45,375 nt of DNA from Ignavibacteriota bacterium (GTDB lineage: Bacteria; Bacteroidota; Ignavibacteria; Ignavibacteriales; Melioribacteraceae), in contig PDPT01000010.1 in the NCBI GenBank assembly GCA_002746605.1, positions 1 through 45,375 of the forward strand. Reading direction: 5' to 3'. The notes below the pieces were generated by a model. The model was not told the origin of the DNA and did no database searches. It saw only the letters and a list, made by a program, of their open reading frames with translations. Numbering within the stretch: position 1 is the first letter of the stretch; every line of letters starts with the position of its first letter. The translations under genes were made by a program, and so were the position numbers. Shown here one piece after another: positions 1 through 8,838 of the stretch.

Positions 1-97
1 TACCATAAGCATTTATTCTCGGATTATTTTTACTTACTCGCTTACCACCGAATAATGCCGTTTCGCCTTTATCACCTGTCTTAGTATAAATTTTCAT
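1..97 (-). CDS. ATP:cob(I)alamin adenosyltransferase, PduO type (N-terminal part, cut by window edge)
   Basis: The first 32 codons are present and run off the left edge. The translation starts [20 protein letters not shown] and continues to ...NPRINAYG. This is the N-terminal signature of PduO/MMAB-type enzymes (TKTGDxGxT, then RVxK and AYG), which bind ATP and transfer the adenosyl group to cob(I)alamin. The ATG lies one base after the stop of the ygfZ-like gene, so the two are almost certainly co-transcribed and translationally coupled. The rest of the enzyme cannot be checked. Confidence 0.88.
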   Translation of the reverse strand, partial: MKIYTKTGDKGETALFGGKRVSKNNPRINAYG

Positions 98-98
98 T

Positions 99-1169
99 TC
101 AATTTAAAATTTTAATATTCTTTTCTAACTTTTTTTCACCGATGAAAACATTTTTGAGTACTTTATTTTTGCCCGAAAGTTTTTTATCTAGAACGGCAAG
201 TCCTTTCTTTTTGTTCCCATCAACATTATTAATTATTGTCGTAATTTCGCCAATAATTTCATTATCGGAATTATAAATATTAATTTGAGAATTCAATTTT
301 TCTTCAGCTTCAATTTCAATCAACTTTAGCTCATTCTGCACTTTATTATTAGTATCTAACCTTGTAATAACTTCTTGACCAATGTAACAACTTTTTGTAA
401 AACTTACTTCGTTTATTAAACCAATCTCGTAAGGATTGTATTTGTCATTTATCTCATTTGGAAATTTGGGCATCATATTGATTGTTCGGTAATAATCAAA
501 TGCTTTTTCTCCAATCATCTCAAGATCAAAAACACTTTTATGACTTAACAAATAATCAATCAATTTTTCAGAATTATCAGAACTACTTATTATCCAATAA
601 AAAGTTTCTCCGCTTGCAGCTTTCTTTTTAAGAAGAAAACTTTTTGTATCATCAACTTCTATTTTGTGAAGTTGATTATTATCAAGATCGTCAACTTCCG
701 TTCCGCAAATCAAAGTTAAATACGATTCAGCTTGCGGTCCGATAATGTCAAGGATAATATTTTCTTGAGTTCTATTTTCAATTTTTACATCTTCAGTGAT
801 AATATATTTTTCTATCCAATGTTTAAGCAGTTTATCGTTTCTTTTGCTTCCTGCAAGAAAATAATAATCGTTAAACTTAAGAAACAGAGTTCTATCAATT
901 AGCTTTCCTCTTTCATTGGTAAAAAGCGTAGGCACATAGTGCATCGATTCAATCTTCGAGATGTCGTTTGTACAAATTCTTTGCAAAAATTCTACAACCT
1001 CTTTTCCATTAAGCTGTAAAATAGCAGATTCGGATCTGTTATAAATTCCTACGCCATATTTCACCGAATTAATTTCATCATTCAAATTAGTATAAATTTT
1101 AACTAATTTGTTATCACTTAAAACTAAATCAGAATATTTGTTTTGAAAGTAAACTAATGTTTTATCCAA
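99..1169 (-). CDS. ygfZ: YgfZ/GcvT-family folate-binding protein
   Basis: This is a 356-residue member of the YgfZ (COG0354/IBA57) branch of the GcvT fold. The family uses folate and supports assembly or repair of certain Fe-S enzymes, including tRNA-modifying ones. The diagnostic signature K-x-C-[YF]-x-G-Q-E-x-x-x-R is present near residues 259-269 as [12 protein letters not shown]. The usual Gly before the Cys is Ser here, but the Cys itself is kept. The start is TTG, with GAGG eight bases upstream. The gene follows the M20 peptidase by about 27 bases and is followed one base later by the cobalamin adenosyltransferase. The family call is firm; the physiological substrate is not visible. Confidence 0.87.
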   Translation of the reverse strand: MDKTLVYFQNKYSDLVLSDNKLVKIYTNLNDEINSVKYGVGIYNRSESAILQLNGKEVVEFLQRICTNDISKIESMHYVPTLFTNERGKLIDRTLFLKFNDYYFLAGSKRNDKLLKHWIEKYIITEDVKIENRTQENIILDIIGPQAESYLTLICGTEVDDLDNNQLHKIEVDDTKSFLLKKKAASGETFYWIISSSDNSEKLIDYLLSHKSVFDLEMIGEKAFDYYRTINMMPKFPNEINDKYNPYEIGLINEVSFTKSCYIGQEVITRLDTNNKVQNELKLIEIEAEEKLNSQINIYNSDNEIIGEITTIINNVDGNKKKGLAVLDKKLSGKNKVLKNVFIGEKKLEKNIKILN

Positions 1170-1196
1170 TTATTGAACCTCTAAGTTTATTGTTAA

Positions 1197-2564
1197 TTAA
1201 ATCTTGGAAAATTCATCAAAAAAGTATGCCGAGCTTTTGGTTCCGAGTTTAAAGCTCTTTAAGCTAAAGTGTTCATTCGGTGAATGAATATTATCCGAGT
1301 CCAACCCTAAGCCCATTAAAATTGCGGGAGCTTTTAATTGATTAACAAATTCAACAACTATTGGAATAGAACCACCTTCTCTCGTATAAACCGTTTCCTT
1401 ACCGAAAGCTTTTGTTGTTGCCCTCGAGGCTGCTTTTATTGCTGGATCTTCCAAAGGAATTACTACAGGAGAACCGCCGTGCATTTCAGTTATTTTAACT
1501 TTAACACTTTTAGGGACTAATGATTTTACATAATTTTTAAATTCTCTTCCAATAGTTTTTGGATCTTGATCTGGAACCAATCTCATACTAATTTTAGCTG
1601 TTGCTTTTGAAGGAAGAACTGTTTTTGCTCCTTCTTCCGTAAAGCCTCCGTATATTCCGTTACAATCTAATGTTGGTCTTCCCCACAATCGTTCTAATGT
1701 GTTATAACCTTTTTCGCCTTGTAATTCTTTTACGCCGAGTTCTTTAGCATATTTTTTTTCTGAGAAGTTTAATTTTTTAATATTTTCTCTTTCTTTTTTA
1801 GTAAAAGGTTTTACATTTTTATAAAAGTTAGGAATTGTAATTTTTCCGTTTTTATCTTGAAGTTTGCTAATCAATTTTGCGAGCTCATTTATTGGATTTG
1901 CTACAGAACCACCAAAACTTCCGGAATGTAAATCTCTATTTGGACCCGTTAGTTCAACTTCAAGATAAGCAAGCCCTTTCAAACCATAATTTATTGTAGG
2001 AATCCCTTTAGCGTATAGACTTGTATCGGAAATCAAAACAGCATCACATTTTAATAATTTTTTATTTTTCTTTAAGAATTTTTCTAAGTTCGGACTACCA
2101 ATTTCTTCTTCACCTTCAATCAAAAATTTAACATTTACAGGTAGTTCGCCATGGGTTTTAATAAAAGCTTCTACACTTTTTATGTGAACAAAATTTTGTC
2201 CTTTGTTATCGTTTGCACCTCTTGCATAAATATTTTCACCTTTAATAACAGGCTCAAAAGGTTTAGTGTCCCATAATTCCAAAGGATCAACAGGCTGCAC
2301 GTCATAATGTCCGTAAATTAAAACAGTAGGCTTACCTTTAGCTTTCATCCATTCACCGTAAACCATCGGATGACCTTCAGTAGAAATAATTTTTGTTTTT
2401 TCCATTCCGGCTTCTTTTAATTTTTTAGCAACAAACTCAGCACAAGTTTTCATATCGCCTTTGTGCGAACTTGTTGTAGAAATACTTGGGATTTTTAGAT
2501 ATTCAATTAGCTCGGAAATATAATTATCATAATTCGAATCGATGTAGTTTATTACTTTTTCCAC
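1197..2564 (-). CDS. M20-family zinc dipeptidase
   Basis: This 455-residue cytosolic metallopeptidase of the M20 family (carnosinase/PepV/desuccinylase-like) probably hydrolyses dipeptides or related amides. Metal-ligand motifs are visible in order: YGHYDVQP (His86, with Asp88 beside it), GANDNKG (bridging Asp119), EGEEEIGSPN (catalytic and metal Glu, 152-154), and a late NIHSPNEHF His segment. The dimerisation 'lid' domain lies between about residues 190 and 330. No signal peptide is seen. The start is GTG, chosen because GAGG lies eight bases upstream and no in-frame ATG is nearby. It is first in a three-gene minus-strand operon and diverges from lptF across a 147-base AT-rich gap that must hold both promoters. 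Substrate is unknown. Confidence 0.85.
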   Translation of the reverse strand: MEKVINYIDSNYDNYISELIEYLKIPSISTTSSHKGDMKTCAEFVAKKLKEAGMEKTKIISTEGHPMVYGEWMKAKGKPTVLIYGHYDVQPVDPLELWDTKPFEPVIKGENIYARGANDNKGQNFVHIKSVEAFIKTHGELPVNVKFLIEGEEEIGSPNLEKFLKKNKKLLKCDAVLISDTSLYAKGIPTINYGLKGLAYLEVELTGPNRDLHSGSFGGSVANPINELAKLISKLQDKNGKITIPNFYKNVKPFTKKERENIKKLNFSEKKYAKELGVKELQGEKGYNTLERLWGRPTLDCNGIYGGFTEEGAKTVLPSKATAKISMRLVPDQDPKTIGREFKNYVKSLVPKSVKVKITEMHGGSPVVIPLEDPAIKAASRATTKAFGKETVYTREGGSIPIVVEFVNQLKAPAILMGLGLDSDNIHSPNEHFSLKSFKLGTKSSAYFFDEFSKI

Positions 2565-2711
2565 TTTATCATCCTCATTTTATTATAAATTTATTTTAAA
2601 TATTAAAAATAAATAATAATATTAACTTAATGAAATATTCATTTTTTTTGAATTATAACTTTATTGAAAAAATTTTTCATTAATTTTAGTTCAAGAATTT
2701 TTTAATTATTT

Positions 2712-4076
2712 ATGATTTTATTCAGATATATTACACGAAACTTATTTTTACCATTTATTTTTTCTCTCTTTACATTGATGTCTGTTTTTCTTTTACAGTT
2801 TTTAATGAAGATTGCTGATAGATTAATTGGTAAAGGATTAAGCTTTACAGTTATTGCAAAATTAATAATTTACAGTTTAAGTTGGATGTTTGTGCTTGCA
2901 GTACCAATGGCTGTTTTGGTTGCCACTCTTATGGCTTTTGGAACATTAGCTCAGAACAACGAAATTGCAATTTTAAAATCTGCCGGAGTAAACCTCTATA
3001 AAATGATGATACCTCCTTTACTCGGAAGTATCTTAATTGCTGTACTTTTGGTTCAGTTTAATAATCATGTTTATCCTGAAGCCAATCATGCGTTACGAGT
3101 TTTAACTCAAGATATCTCCAATCAAAAACCAACGCTCTCTTTAACTCCCGGAGTTTTTTCTCAAGACATCCCAAAATATTCTCTATTAGCGAGAAAAATT
3201 GATCCGAATACAAATGTAATGACGGATTTGGTTATTTACGATCATTCCAACTTTCAAGATATAAATGTTGTAACTGCCAAACGTGGTGAAATTTATTTTT
3301 CAAACGACAGACAAAAATTAATTCTGAATTTGTTCGATGGCGAAATACATACTTCAAAAACAACAGATTATCAATCTTATAGAAAATTGGAATTTAAGAA
3401 TCATACAATAGCAATGGACGCTGATCAATTTTCTTTGCAAGAATCTTCTCTCGGAGGCAGAAGAGGCGATAGAGAACTTGGTGCCCCTGCAATTTTAATC
3501 TTAGCCGATAGTATTCAAAATTTAAGAGATTTAGATGTAAACAGACTCAATAATAGAATTGCATTAAATTTTTTATCGGATTCTGTAAACTCATCTAACA
3601 TAAAAGAAACTAATACAGATGAAAAAATTATTTTGTACAGAGTTGGAGATAAAATTAGAGCAAATAAAAATTCACTTTATCCCATTCTTGCCAGAGTTGA
3701 TAGCTATAAAAAACGCATAAATAATTATTGGGTGGAAATACACAAAAAATATTCACTCCCTTTTGCCTGCATAGTTTTTGTTCTTATTGGAGCTCCACTT
3801 GGAACAATGACAAGAAACGGCGGCTTTGGTATGGCAGCGGGAATTAGTCTAGGGTTCTTTTTAGTTTATTGGGCTTTCTTAATTGGAGGGGAAAAATTAT
3901 CCGATAGAGGAATGCTTTCTCCGTTTTGGGGAATGTGGACAGCAAATATTGTCCTTGGGTTACTCGGAATAGTTCTGGTAAGAAAAAGTGCCAAAGAAAG
4001 AGTTGAACTTAATTTCGATTTCTTAAAAAAATTCATTCCTAAAAGATGGAGAAATAATTCTGAAAATATTAGATAA
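2712..4076 (+). CDS. lptF: LPS export ABC transporter permease LptF
   Basis: This 454-residue inner-membrane protein belongs to the LptF/LptG (YjgP/YjgQ) family. Together with LptG and LptB2 it pulls lipopolysaccharide from the inner membrane into the LptC/A bridge. Hydrophobic segments cluster at about residues 8-35, 50-85 and 95-120. A periplasmic beta-jellyroll region of about 220 residues follows, then three helices at about 345-440, matching the 3+3 topology. The family motif NNEIAILKSAG is present near residue 90. No good ribosome-binding site is visible before the ATG. The lptG reading frame begins inside the last codons of this gene. LptF is assigned over LptG mainly from position and from the clearer LptG N-terminus of the next gene. 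Confidence 0.87.
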   Translation: MILFRYITRNLFLPFIFSLFTLMSVFLLQFLMKIADRLIGKGLSFTVIAKLIIYSLSWMFVLAVPMAVLVATLMAFGTLAQNNEIAILKSAGVNLYKMMIPPLLGSILIAVLLVQFNNHVYPEANHALRVLTQDISNQKPTLSLTPGVFSQDIPKYSLLARKIDPNTNVMTDLVIYDHSNFQDINVVTAKRGEIYFSNDRQKLILNLFDGEIHTSKTTDYQSYRKLEFKNHTIAMDADQFSLQESSLGGRRGDRELGAPAILILADSIQNLRDLDVNRLNNRIALNFLSDSVNSSNIKETNTDEKIILYRVGDKIRANKNSLYPILARVDSYKKRINNYWVEIHKKYSLPFACIVFVLIGAPLGTMTRNGGFGMAAGISLGFFLVYWAFLIGGEKLSDRGMLSPFWGMWTANIVLGLLGIVLVRKSAKERVELNFDFLKKFIPKRWRNNSENIR

Positions 4077-5142
4077 ATACATAGTCCGACAGTTCCTTCA
4101 GACAGTAGGTTTTGGAATTTTAACTTTCACTTTAATTTTTGTTGTAATAGATTTAATGGAGAAGTTAGACGATTTTATTGATCATAACGCCAGCTTAAAT
4201 ATTATACTTAATTATTATTTTGTTTTTATACCTGAAATTATCAGGCTTATGCTTCCGGTTTCCGTTTTACTCGGAGGATTATTTACCGTGGGGAAATTAT
4301 CAACTCTAAATGAATTAACGGCAATTAAATCCAGCGGAGTAAGTTTTTACAGATTTACAATCCCTTTTCTGCTTACATCTCTAATAATCAGTTTAGCATC
4401 TATTTATTTTGGCGGGTATGTTGTGCCGGAAGCTAACAAACAAAGAATTTACATAGAACAACATTACCTTAAAAAAGGATTAGTTAACTCCGGCAGCAAT
4501 ATTTATTTTCAAGATAACAAAACAAGAATAGTTACAATAGCATATTACAATGTAAAAACGGGGAAAGCCAATAGAATCAGCATTCAAGAATTTAACCCTG
4601 CCGATATTGAAAAAATGACTTCCAGAATTGATGCTCAATCAATGAAATATGATTCAACCAAAAACAATTGGATTTTAGAAAGAGGCATGAAAAGAATATT
4701 CAAAAACAATAAAGATTCTACCGAAAAATTTGACAAATTAGAATTAGTTTACTTAAACTTTTCTCCCGATGAAGTAATCGAAAAGCAAAAGAAACCTCAA
4801 GAAATGAATTTAAGTGAGTTAGAGAAATATGCTGATTCCAAGTTGGCAACAGGCAATGATCCTACACCTATTAAAATTGAATATCATTCAAGAATAGCTT
4901 TTGCTTTTGCCAGCTTTGTAGTAGTATTGTTCGGTTTAACAATTTCTGCGAATAAAAGAAAAGGCGGTACTGCAATTCAGTTTGGAATTAATGTTTTATT
5001 AACTTTTATTTATTTAGTTTTTATGAAGGTAAGCCAAGCATTTGGAAAGAACGGTGCTTTAAGTCCTTTCATAACGGCTTGGCTTGCAAATATTTTATTC
5101 TTAACAGCCGGAATTATCAACCTAATAAGAGTAAAAAAATAA
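4060..5142 (+). CDS. lptG: LPS export ABC transporter permease LptG, probable CTG start
   Basis: This is the second LptF/LptG permease. From CTG at 4060 it encodes 360 residues whose N-terminus reads (M)KILDKYIVRQFLQTVGFG, the standard LptG opening and first membrane helix. The first ATG in frame, at 4156, would remove that helix. Between the upstream in-frame stop (4024-4026) and 4156 there is no ATG, GTG or TTG. GGAG at 4048-4051 lies eight bases before the CTG. The gene overlaps the end of lptF by 17 bases, which suggests translational coupling. Three N-terminal and three C-terminal helices flank a periplasmic domain, and the motif LNELTAIKSSG is near residue 85. ATT at 4057 is a less likely start; a sequencing error removing an ATG is also possible. 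Confidence 0.83.
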   Translation: MKILDKYIVRQFLQTVGFGILTFTLIFVVIDLMEKLDDFIDHNASLNIILNYYFVFIPEIIRLMLPVSVLLGGLFTVGKLSTLNELTAIKSSGVSFYRFTIPFLLTSLIISLASIYFGGYVVPEANKQRIYIEQHYLKKGLVNSGSNIYFQDNKTRIVTIAYYNVKTGKANRISIQEFNPADIEKMTSRIDAQSMKYDSTKNNWILERGMKRIFKNNKDSTEKFDKLELVYLNFSPDEVIEKQKKPQEMNLSELEKYADSKLATGNDPTPIKIEYHSRIAFAFASFVVVLFGLTISANKRKGGTAIQFGINVLLTFIYLVFMKVSQAFGKNGALSPFITAWLANILFLTAGIINLIRVKK

Positions 5143-5257
5143 ATAATATTAAACTCCGATAAATAAATTCCCATCTCTTATTTCAGCAAAGGAGAATTTT
5201 GCCGTAGAAGATTAAATCATATCTCTTGTTAACCTAAGCTAGAAACAAAAAAGAATT

Positions 5258-6703
5258 TTAAAATATCCATCTACTTGATAAAGCAAATCCCACTCTTTTT
5301 GCTTTATTACCATTAATTAGAGAATCTGCAAAAGCGGCTGCAAAATCTAATTCCACTAAGCCTATATTCAAACCAACTCCGGCAGCCCAATTGAATTTAT
5401 CAATACCGCCTTTAGATAATCCTGTTCTAACTTTAAGCCAACCCATAGGAATCCACTCTGCACTAATTGAAAATTTAGGCTCCATATTATTGAGAGCAAC
5501 ATCATTAAATCCTTGATGATAGTTTGCTTCGATATACAATTTACCGGGGAAAGCAGGAGTTGCTAATTCGTGTACTTTCAATCCTACACCTAATTTCATT
5601 GCAGTGGGTAACACTGTTGTAAATGCACTCGTGGCTCTTCCCTCTCCGGAAATAGCATCGGTTAATGAATCTACTAAAGTTTCATCGGTTATATCTTCAA
5701 TTGTATAGGAACCGGTTGCGACATATTCCACAGTACCTTTATTCCATTTTATACTTCCAATGTCCGTTACGGCAAAAGCAATTGCCCATGCTTTGGTTAA
5801 TTCGGTATAAAAACCAAAATCCGCTCCAAAACCTTTACCAGCAGGTTTATTGAAAGCACCTATGTTTACTTCTCGTTTAACATTCTTCTCAAAATCATGC
5901 ACAATTCCAAAGCTTGGTGAAGATGACATTAACATTCTGGAATCACCGTTAACAACAATATCAAAATCACTTTCTGTTTCCAGAGTTGTATTCATTTTAT
6001 CAACTCCGGCATAGAAAAAACCATGCACCATTTTAAGTGAAACTCCAACGGAAACAAAATTAAAAGCATCTTGAAAGATATTTGATAAGTCTTTAGAATA
6101 AGTAAGTGCATAATTCCTTACATACCAAGCTTCTGCATCAAAATTGTTTAAGTTAAACTTTCTTCCGGCGGTATTTCCATATAAAAATAGTTCAATAAGT
6201 TGTTGAGGTAATTCAAATTTAGCACTTGTAAAATCTTGAACTGCAAATCCAAATGCACCAATTATTTTTGAAGGATACAGCGAAACCGAAAAAAGATTTA
6301 TACCTAGATTTGTATTTACCATTGAACCGTTTTGGAATAAATCCATAAATTTTTCTTTATCCGCTGTACTTAAATGTCTGCCACTTACTTCACCGTTATT
6401 TCCTCTTACTCCGGTAAAGAAATATCTGTAATCATCCAATGTTATAAAATCATTTCCAAGATTTAAGTTTACCGAAGGTAAAGGAAATACCGTTGATAAT
6501 TCAATAAAATTATTACTAAAACTAGATGTTAAATTTGCCGGATTATTACCTAGCGTATAAACACCGCTTGTAAATACAGTATTGGCACCGGCTAACGAAA
6601 TAGTTCTTGCATCCGAAGAATTACTTGAACCAAATCCTTGAGCAAAGCAAACAATGTTTAATGTAAATACTATAATTAAAATTATTTTATAAAAACTTTT
6701 CAT
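5258..6703 (-). CDS. Outer-membrane beta-barrel protein (PorV/FadL-like), operon partner of a lipoprotein
   Basis: This 481-residue protein has a signal peptide of about 22 residues ending in CFA-Q. It then has the conserved opening of PorV/UPF0164/DUF5723-type barrels (ARTISLAGANTVF, then NNPANL near residues 55-59). The rest is alternating polar and hydrophobic strands, ending in aromatic Phe (ALSSRWIF), a beta-barrel insertion signal. It starts seven bases after the stop of the 676-residue lipoprotein, and the GAGG site overlaps that stop, so the two are translationally coupled. A porin, a secretion shuttle or the membrane anchor of a lipoprotein complex are all possible. The exact family is uncertain. 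Confidence 0.65.
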   Translation of the reverse strand: MKSFYKIILIIVFTLNIVCFAQGFGSSNSSDARTISLAGANTVFTSGVYTLGNNPANLTSSFSNNFIELSTVFPLPSVNLNLGNDFITLDDYRYFFTGVRGNNGEVSGRHLSTADKEKFMDLFQNGSMVNTNLGINLFSVSLYPSKIIGAFGFAVQDFTSAKFELPQQLIELFLYGNTAGRKFNLNNFDAEAWYVRNYALTYSKDLSNIFQDAFNFVSVGVSLKMVHGFFYAGVDKMNTTLETESDFDIVVNGDSRMLMSSSPSFGIVHDFEKNVKREVNIGAFNKPAGKGFGADFGFYTELTKAWAIAFAVTDIGSIKWNKGTVEYVATGSYTIEDITDETLVDSLTDAISGEGRATSAFTTVLPTAMKLGVGLKVHELATPAFPGKLYIEANYHQGFNDVALNNMEPKFSISAEWIPMGWLKVRTGLSKGGIDKFNWAAGVGLNIGLVELDFAAAFADSLINGNKAKRVGFALSSRWIF

Positions 6704-6710
6704 TATTACC

Positions 6711-8741
6711 TCACTGTAAATCTACTTTATATTCTGCATTAGCTCTAACTTTCATAATAATATTGTTAGAAGTTTTAAACTTAACAGGTGCACCATTATT
6801 GCCTGCCGTACTAAATGCAATGTTAACAATCATATTTGGATTTTTTAGGAATTTCTTAATGTCTTCGCCTTTTACGACTAAGCTTTGAGTAAGTTTACTC
6901 GATGAAATTACCTCTCCTTCGAGGTTAACTTCAGGTTTAGGAATTTCCAGACAATCAATTTCATTATAATCTGTCGGCAAATCTAATATTGGTCTGTTTA
7001 ATGAATCAATTATTGTTGCAGTTACTGTTACTCCTATAGGCAGGCGGTTCTCTATTTCAATATTTATTTCACCATAATTAAAATTATCTATTTTTTCCTC
7101 ATTAATATTTCCAATGTCAATATTGAAAGTATCTTTAAAAGTTCCTTGCGGTATTCCAATATTCAGAGGAATTTCAAATTCAACATCACCATAAATTGAA
7201 TCGTTGCCCGAAACTGAAACAATTTCGTAATTTGGATTTATTTTTGCCTCGCCTTCAATTGCAAAGCTATCGGGAAGCTCATTCGAGAAACCATTAATTA
7301 ATTCTGTTACATCAATGTAATTTGGTCCGCTTTCGGAAATATCAATTTCATTAATATGCATTGTGTTGGATGTAATACCATTGGTTGCATAAAGATTCCC
7401 ACTAACAAAAACAGGCACTTTGGCTGTTGAATTAAAGTTGATTTTAAATTTACAATCTTTAAAGACAACTTCTCCTATTTCCAAATTATCCATTATGTGT
7501 CCATAATCTATTCCAAAGCCTTCTTTATTCAACTTAATTTTTAAAGGTTTGAGCAGACCAGTAAACGATTTGAAAGTTAAATCTGAAAAACTAATAGCAA
7601 AACCGATTTCATCATCCTTGGTTATTGTGGATGCTTGTCCGGTTGAATCAGAAAAAACACTCACGGAATATTTCAAACTATCTGTCGGTTCCGATGTTTT
7701 AGAAACTACCTTCCAAGCCGGTAAATCATCAAGAGAAATTACTTTATTTTGTTCATTTCGTTCTACGTGAATATCTAATTTATAGCTCTCTCCGGTACTA
7801 TTTACAAGATTTTCAAAAACAATGGAAGCATTTAATTCAATATCCATATTGTTGTTAATGGTAATTTCTGCTCTACCTGAGATTATGCTTGCTTCTGTTA
7901 TTTTTGTTGAATCTGTTAGAGCAAAAGTTTTATTAAAATTAAATTTTTGTGTAGGTAATTGAGCGGTCACTTCGCTAATAACTAAATTTTCGAAAGCAGC
8001 ATTAAGGGTAATTACATCATTTGAGGGAATTTCCACAAAGGTAGTACCACTACCGGGTGAATAAATTTCACCGATATATTTTAACGAATTAGTAATTGTT
8101 TTATTTGTTAAATCAAAATTAACTGTTTCTTCTTCAAGCGGAGAGATTGTTACAACATCAGGTGCTAATCTTTGGGCTACAACTGAATTATCATTTGTAT
8201 TAACAAGATTAATTCCTTTTAACTGAATTTCTACTGGTAAAGAATTTGTAATGGAGAGTTTTAAATTACCACTTTCCATTTTAGCAGATTGAACAGTTGC
8301 CACACCTTCAATCGGAATATCTATAGTTTGACTAAATTCCGGGAATGGTGCCGTTTGTCCGCTTGCTGAAGATATACCGAGATTACTCATGGTTATTGCA
8401 GCAGTTACAGGGGGTGGAGCAGTAATTTTTAAAGCACCGATTTTTTGAGTTGTACTTGCATGAAATCCTGAAATTTTTAATTGTTCTGCAACAGTAACGG
8501 TTGATACTTTTTGAGTATCACCCACATAAATTAATCCCATATTTTTAGGATCATCAGATGCCCTAAAGATTGTACTATCTTTTTCAATTAATTCCATTAA
8601 ACTAAAATTCTGGGAAGTTACGGGTATATTAATTTTTGTATCCCAAGTAGGTGCTACAAAATCATCCGGCGGATCAAAACAACCTCCGAGTAAAATTAAT
8701 AATAGAGCACTAAATACAATACTACTTTTAAGTTTAAACAT
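6711..8741 (-). CDS. Large lipoprotein of unknown function with repeated beta units
   Basis: This 676-residue protein has a lipoprotein signal peptide ending LILLGGC, with Cys21 as the lipidated residue. No known enzymatic domain was recognised. The body is beta-rich and shows a recurring unit of the form SG-x-x-x-I-x-I-x-N-x-LPI-x-V at about residues 155-185 (LSITNSLPVEI), 285-312 (ITINNNMDIEL) and 555-580 (IEIENRLPIGV), with a weaker version near 430-450. The pattern resembles LEA2/WHy-like or other Ig-like beta sandwiches. It is coupled to the downstream outer-membrane barrel, suggesting an outer-membrane complex. GAGG lies upstream of its ATG. Function is unknown. Confidence 0.7.
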   Translation of the reverse strand: MFKLKSSIVFSALLLILLGGCFDPPDDFVAPTWDTKINIPVTSQNFSLMELIEKDSTIFRASDDPKNMGLIYVGDTQKVSTVTVAEQLKISGFHASTTQKIGALKITAPPPVTAAITMSNLGISSASGQTAPFPEFSQTIDIPIEGVATVQSAKMESGNLKLSITNSLPVEIQLKGINLVNTNDNSVVAQRLAPDVVTISPLEEETVNFDLTNKTITNSLKYIGEIYSPGSGTTFVEIPSNDVITLNAAFENLVISEVTAQLPTQKFNFNKTFALTDSTKITEASIISGRAEITINNNMDIELNASIVFENLVNSTGESYKLDIHVERNEQNKVISLDDLPAWKVVSKTSEPTDSLKYSVSVFSDSTGQASTITKDDEIGFAISFSDLTFKSFTGLLKPLKIKLNKEGFGIDYGHIMDNLEIGEVVFKDCKFKINFNSTAKVPVFVSGNLYATNGITSNTMHINEIDISESGPNYIDVTELINGFSNELPDSFAIEGEAKINPNYEIVSVSGNDSIYGDVEFEIPLNIGIPQGTFKDTFNIDIGNINEEKIDNFNYGEINIEIENRLPIGVTVTATIIDSLNRPILDLPTDYNEIDCLEIPKPEVNLEGEVISSSKLTQSLVVKGEDIKKFLKNPNMIVNIAFSTAGNNGAPVKFKTSNNIIMKVRANAEYKVDLQ

Positions 8742-8838
8742 TTTTACCTCAATACTATTTAAGTCAAATTTTTATATTATTTATACAATTTGGCGGTAAA
8801 TGATTTTGCCGGAATCATTCAGCTTAATAATCGAAGGA

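Noticed and set aside
2664..2680. TGAAAAA-a-TTTTTCA palindrome in the M20/lptF divergent region
   Set aside because: Short A/T-only palindromes are expected by chance in such AT-rich spacers; nothing else supports an operator.
4156..5142. Start of lptG at the first in-frame ATG (328 residues)
   Set aside because: It would delete the first membrane helix and the conserved N-terminus that is clearly encoded upstream.
8799..8819. AATGATT-CCGGCAA-AATCATT stem-loop (minus strand) after the adenylate cyclase
   Set aside because: Only seven mostly A-T pairs and no T-run follow, so evidence for a terminator is too weak.
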